32,607 nucleotides of DNA from Calditrichia bacterium (GTDB lineage Bacteria; Calditrichota; Calditrichia; RBG-13-44-9; J075). Location: the NCBI GenBank assembly GCA_028284445.1, contig JANQRS010000027.1:1-32607 (forward strand). Direction: 5' to 3'. Below the pieces are notes generated by a model. It was not told the DNA's origin and searched no databases. It saw nothing but the letters and a program-made list of their open reading frames with translations. The number at the start of each line of letters is the position of its first letter. The stretch's first letter is position 1. Positions 30,815 to 32,607 of this stretch are shown piece by piece. The position numbers and the translations under genes were made by a program.

Positions 30815-32524
30815 ATGATGAGGTCCATTATGATGTGGCGTTTATTTCTACTTTTCCTGATAATGATACAACTGCCCGGAACGGCGCAGCAGCGTGATCG
30901 GGGCACTCGCTCCGAAAAAGCGGTTGTTGGAGATCCATCAAAGAAGCGCGGCCTTGATCGCGTTGGTTTATATCAGGATCGCCTGAATCGCATGCAAATA
31001 AACCTGCTCAATTTTGGCGCAAAGCCAAATGATAAAAACTTCAACAACGCCCCCATCATTCGCAGTGCGGTACGTGAGGCAATTTCGCGTGGCATCTCGG
31101 ATATCCTTGTTCCGGGCATGTTTTATACCGACACCCTTAAGCTGGTAGGAACGGACTCGATTCGCTTTATCGGAACCGGTCCGCGCAGTGGATTTCGATC
31201 GCTCTTCACAAGCTTCCCGCGAAATTGGCAGAAGAAACCGTACTTTGCGGCCCTGTTTACAATTGATAACTGCCAGAATATTGAATTCCGCAATCTGACC
31301 TTCGAACTGGACGCCTCAAAATGGCATCCGAATAGCTGGATTTCTCCAATCTGGATACGAAGCATTACCGGCCCATCAGACAACCTGAAGATCATCGATT
31401 GCACATTCAAGGATTGCGGGCCAATCTATTTTCGGGGCAAAAATCGACGTACGCTGGCAGCAACCAATATTACCATTGACGGATGCGAGTTTTATCCCCA
31501 GGCCAGGGGCGCTGCCATCCACCTCAATGGCCGGGTGAAGACCGGCAAGATATCCAATTCTCGCTTCTATGGAAATGACGTTGGCAATCACTTCATTCTG
31601 TCTCCGCAAGGTGTTGATATTATTGTAGATAACTGCTATATCGAAAAAACTCACGATAGCTCAATTTACTTTTCGTCCGGACCGGTAACTATAACCAATT
31701 GTATCGTTTCCGGCGCAGGTAAAGATGCTATTAAGGTTGTGCATAATCCGAATTCGGTTGTCGGGCGGGAATCTATTCTGAGCAACAACACGATCTATGG
31801 CGCCGGGCGTGTGGCCACCAGTGGCTCCAACGTTGGCCTCAACGTACAGGGCAGTGATTTTATCGTCTCCGATAATCTGGTCTTTGCACTGAAAAGTCCA
31901 CAGGAAAAATCATGGCATGCCGGTATGACCGGTATCAAAGTCAGCGCGGAACGCGCCATTGTCCAGGGCAACCTTCTGCATGGCTTTAATCGCCTGGTAC
32001 GCAAAAAATTGCCGGGTGGTTCGGCCATTCGCATCAGCGGTACGTCGAACATCGTAATCCAAAACAACTTTGTCTCAGGTTGGGAATTGGGTTTGTTTGT
32101 GCCAAATTCGATTGTCGATCTGGTTGTGCGAGGCAATACATTCCGTGATCTGTCCACTGCCGCTCTCTATGTGCCGGAGAAACGTCGTCAGAAAGATATC
32201 AGGCAAAAGATCTACTTCCTGGATAATACGCTCGATGCGGTACATCGCGGACTTTTCATCTTTCAGGCCGATCAAGTCATCAGTGAGAATAACATCGCTA
32301 CTGGTTTGGCCCGTGAAATGTTTAAATTTCAGAAAGTCAGCAAGTTCTTCGAACACAACAACCAAATTGTGGGCTCAAGTGTGGCGACTTTTAAGCCATT
32401 TCGTGTGGATCGGGCGCAAATAGGCAGCCGCCAGTTCCTGGAAAAAATCGAGACTTTTTCAGATGGTGATTCGCTGCGGATTATTGTTGACGGGAAGGAA
32501 TTCAAGTTAGGAAGTAAGCGGTAA
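30815..32524 (+). CDS. Secreted right-handed beta-helix protein (pectate-lyase-3-like)
   Basis: This exported protein (up to 569 aa) has a signal peptide (WRLFLLFLIMIQLPGTAQ) and a body of repeating coils rich in Asn, Ile and Val (e.g. NLKIIDCTFKDCG, VTITNCIVSGAGKDAI), typical of right-handed parallel beta-helices. The segment INLLNFGAKPNDKNFNNAPI (about 62-81) matches the opening motif of pectate-lyase-3-type helices. Catalytic residues for lyase or hydrolase activity are not evident, so it may bind or cut a polysaccharide. ATG codons at 30815, 30818 and 30830 can start it; GAGG lies 6 bases before 30830. It is divergent from susC. Its last codons and TAA lie inside the GTAAGCG array. Confidence 0.9.
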   Translation: MMRSIMMWRLFLLFLIMIQLPGTAQQRDRGTRSEKAVVGDPSKKRGLDRVGLYQDRLNRMQINLLNFGAKPNDKNFNNAPIIRSAVREAISRGISDILVPGMFYTDTLKLVGTDSIRFIGTGPRSGFRSLFTSFPRNWQKKPYFAALFTIDNCQNIEFRNLTFELDASKWHPNSWISPIWIRSITGPSDNLKIIDCTFKDCGPIYFRGKNRRTLAATNITIDGCEFYPQARGAAIHLNGRVKTGKISNSRFYGNDVGNHFILSPQGVDIIVDNCYIEKTHDSSIYFSSGPVTITNCIVSGAGKDAIKVVHNPNSVVGRESILSNNTIYGAGRVATSGSNVGLNVQGSDFIVSDNLVFALKSPQEKSWHAGMTGIKVSAERAIVQGNLLHGFNRLVRKKLPGGSAIRISGTSNIVIQNNFVSGWELGLFVPNSIVDLVVRGNTFRDLSTAALYVPEKRRQKDIRQKIYFLDNTLDAVHRGLFIFQADQVISENNIATGLAREMFKFQKVSKFFEHNNQIVGSSVATFKPFRVDRAQIGSRQFLEKIETFSDGDSLRIIVDGKEFKLGSKR

Positions 32525-32607
32525 GCGGTAAGCGGTAAGCGGTAAGCGGTAAGCGGTAAGCGGTAAGCGGTAAGCGGTAAGCGGTAAGCGGTAAGCGGTA
32601 AGCGGTA
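32514..32607. repeat. Heptanucleotide tandem array, unit GTAAGCG
   Basis: About 13.4 perfect copies run to the last base of the window, so the true length is unknown. The array begins within the beta-helix gene: its last residues (S-K-R) and stop (TAA at 32522-32524) are read from the first two units. The + strand holds TAA in all three frames within any 21 bases; the minus strand is open in all frames. The heptamer is unrelated in sequence to the CATCCAG unit. Confidence 0.97.

Noticed and set aside
32514..32607. CRISPR array or telomere-like end
   Set aside because: The 7-base unit has no spacers, and nothing else suggests a linear replicon; it is a simple tandem array.

Overview
The window looks like a chromosomal contig from an uncultured Gram-negative bacterium of the Fibrobacteres-Chlorobi-Bacteroidetes (FCB) group, closest in style to candidate phyla such as Calditrichota/KSB1 or Marinimicrobia. 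Three large secreted proteins end in the 'PNPFNP' C-terminal domain used for type IX secretion and surface sorting. There is also a SusC/SusD-type outer-membrane pair, several lipoproteins and a Tat-exported phosphatase-like protein. The phylum call is inference; no rRNA or ribosomal gene is present. I see 22 protein genes, no tRNA or rRNA gene, no CRISPR array and no insertion sequence.

Layout. Bases 300-2511 hold two unrecognised plus-strand genes, one closed by a strong terminator and one coding for a coiled-coil protein. Bases 2683-11219 are a minus-strand run: Tat-exported PhoX-like protein, large CotH-kinase surface protein, LonB-type protease, MscS channel and a small zinc-ribbon-like protein. 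A short BLUF blue-light sensor (11342-11761) diverges from this run. Bases 11768-13766 pair DAHP synthase with a secreted M28 peptidase, and a phosphatidylcholine-synthase-like gene (14149-14865) diverges from them. Bases 15289-20591 carry two surface proteins with sorting domains, a DUF4397 repeat protein and a propeller-like protein. Next come an amj (lipid II flippase) and sixA-like pair on minus, a secreted amidohydrolase on plus, then a minus-strand run of cupin, TatT-like lipoprotein, plug-only lipoprotein, SusD and SusC. A divergent secreted beta-helix protein ends the window.

The non-coding DNA is the most unusual part. Short tandem arrays, mostly with a 7-base period, lie at both ends of the window and at three of the four convergent gene junctions; the fourth junction has only 6 bases. 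Two genes read straight into an array, so the stop codon is shared with it or touches it. Between 22.2 and 25.4 kb the intergenic gaps carry different repeats: two related C-rich/G-rich palindromes, two other inverted repeats, one heptamer array and one degenerate array. The period-7 arrays are the best candidate here for a poorly described element.

How the genes fit together: most serve the cell envelope (surface proteins, outer-membrane uptake, phospholipid and peptidoglycan precursor handling, osmotic release, exported hydrolases). The right end (SusC, SusD, plug lipoprotein, divergent beta-helix protein) looks like a minimal glycan- or polymer-uptake locus, but no catalytic enzyme can be named with certainty. 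Starts were chosen mainly from Shine-Dalgarno (SD) spacing and signal-peptide position. Family assignments come from motif recognition without database searches.
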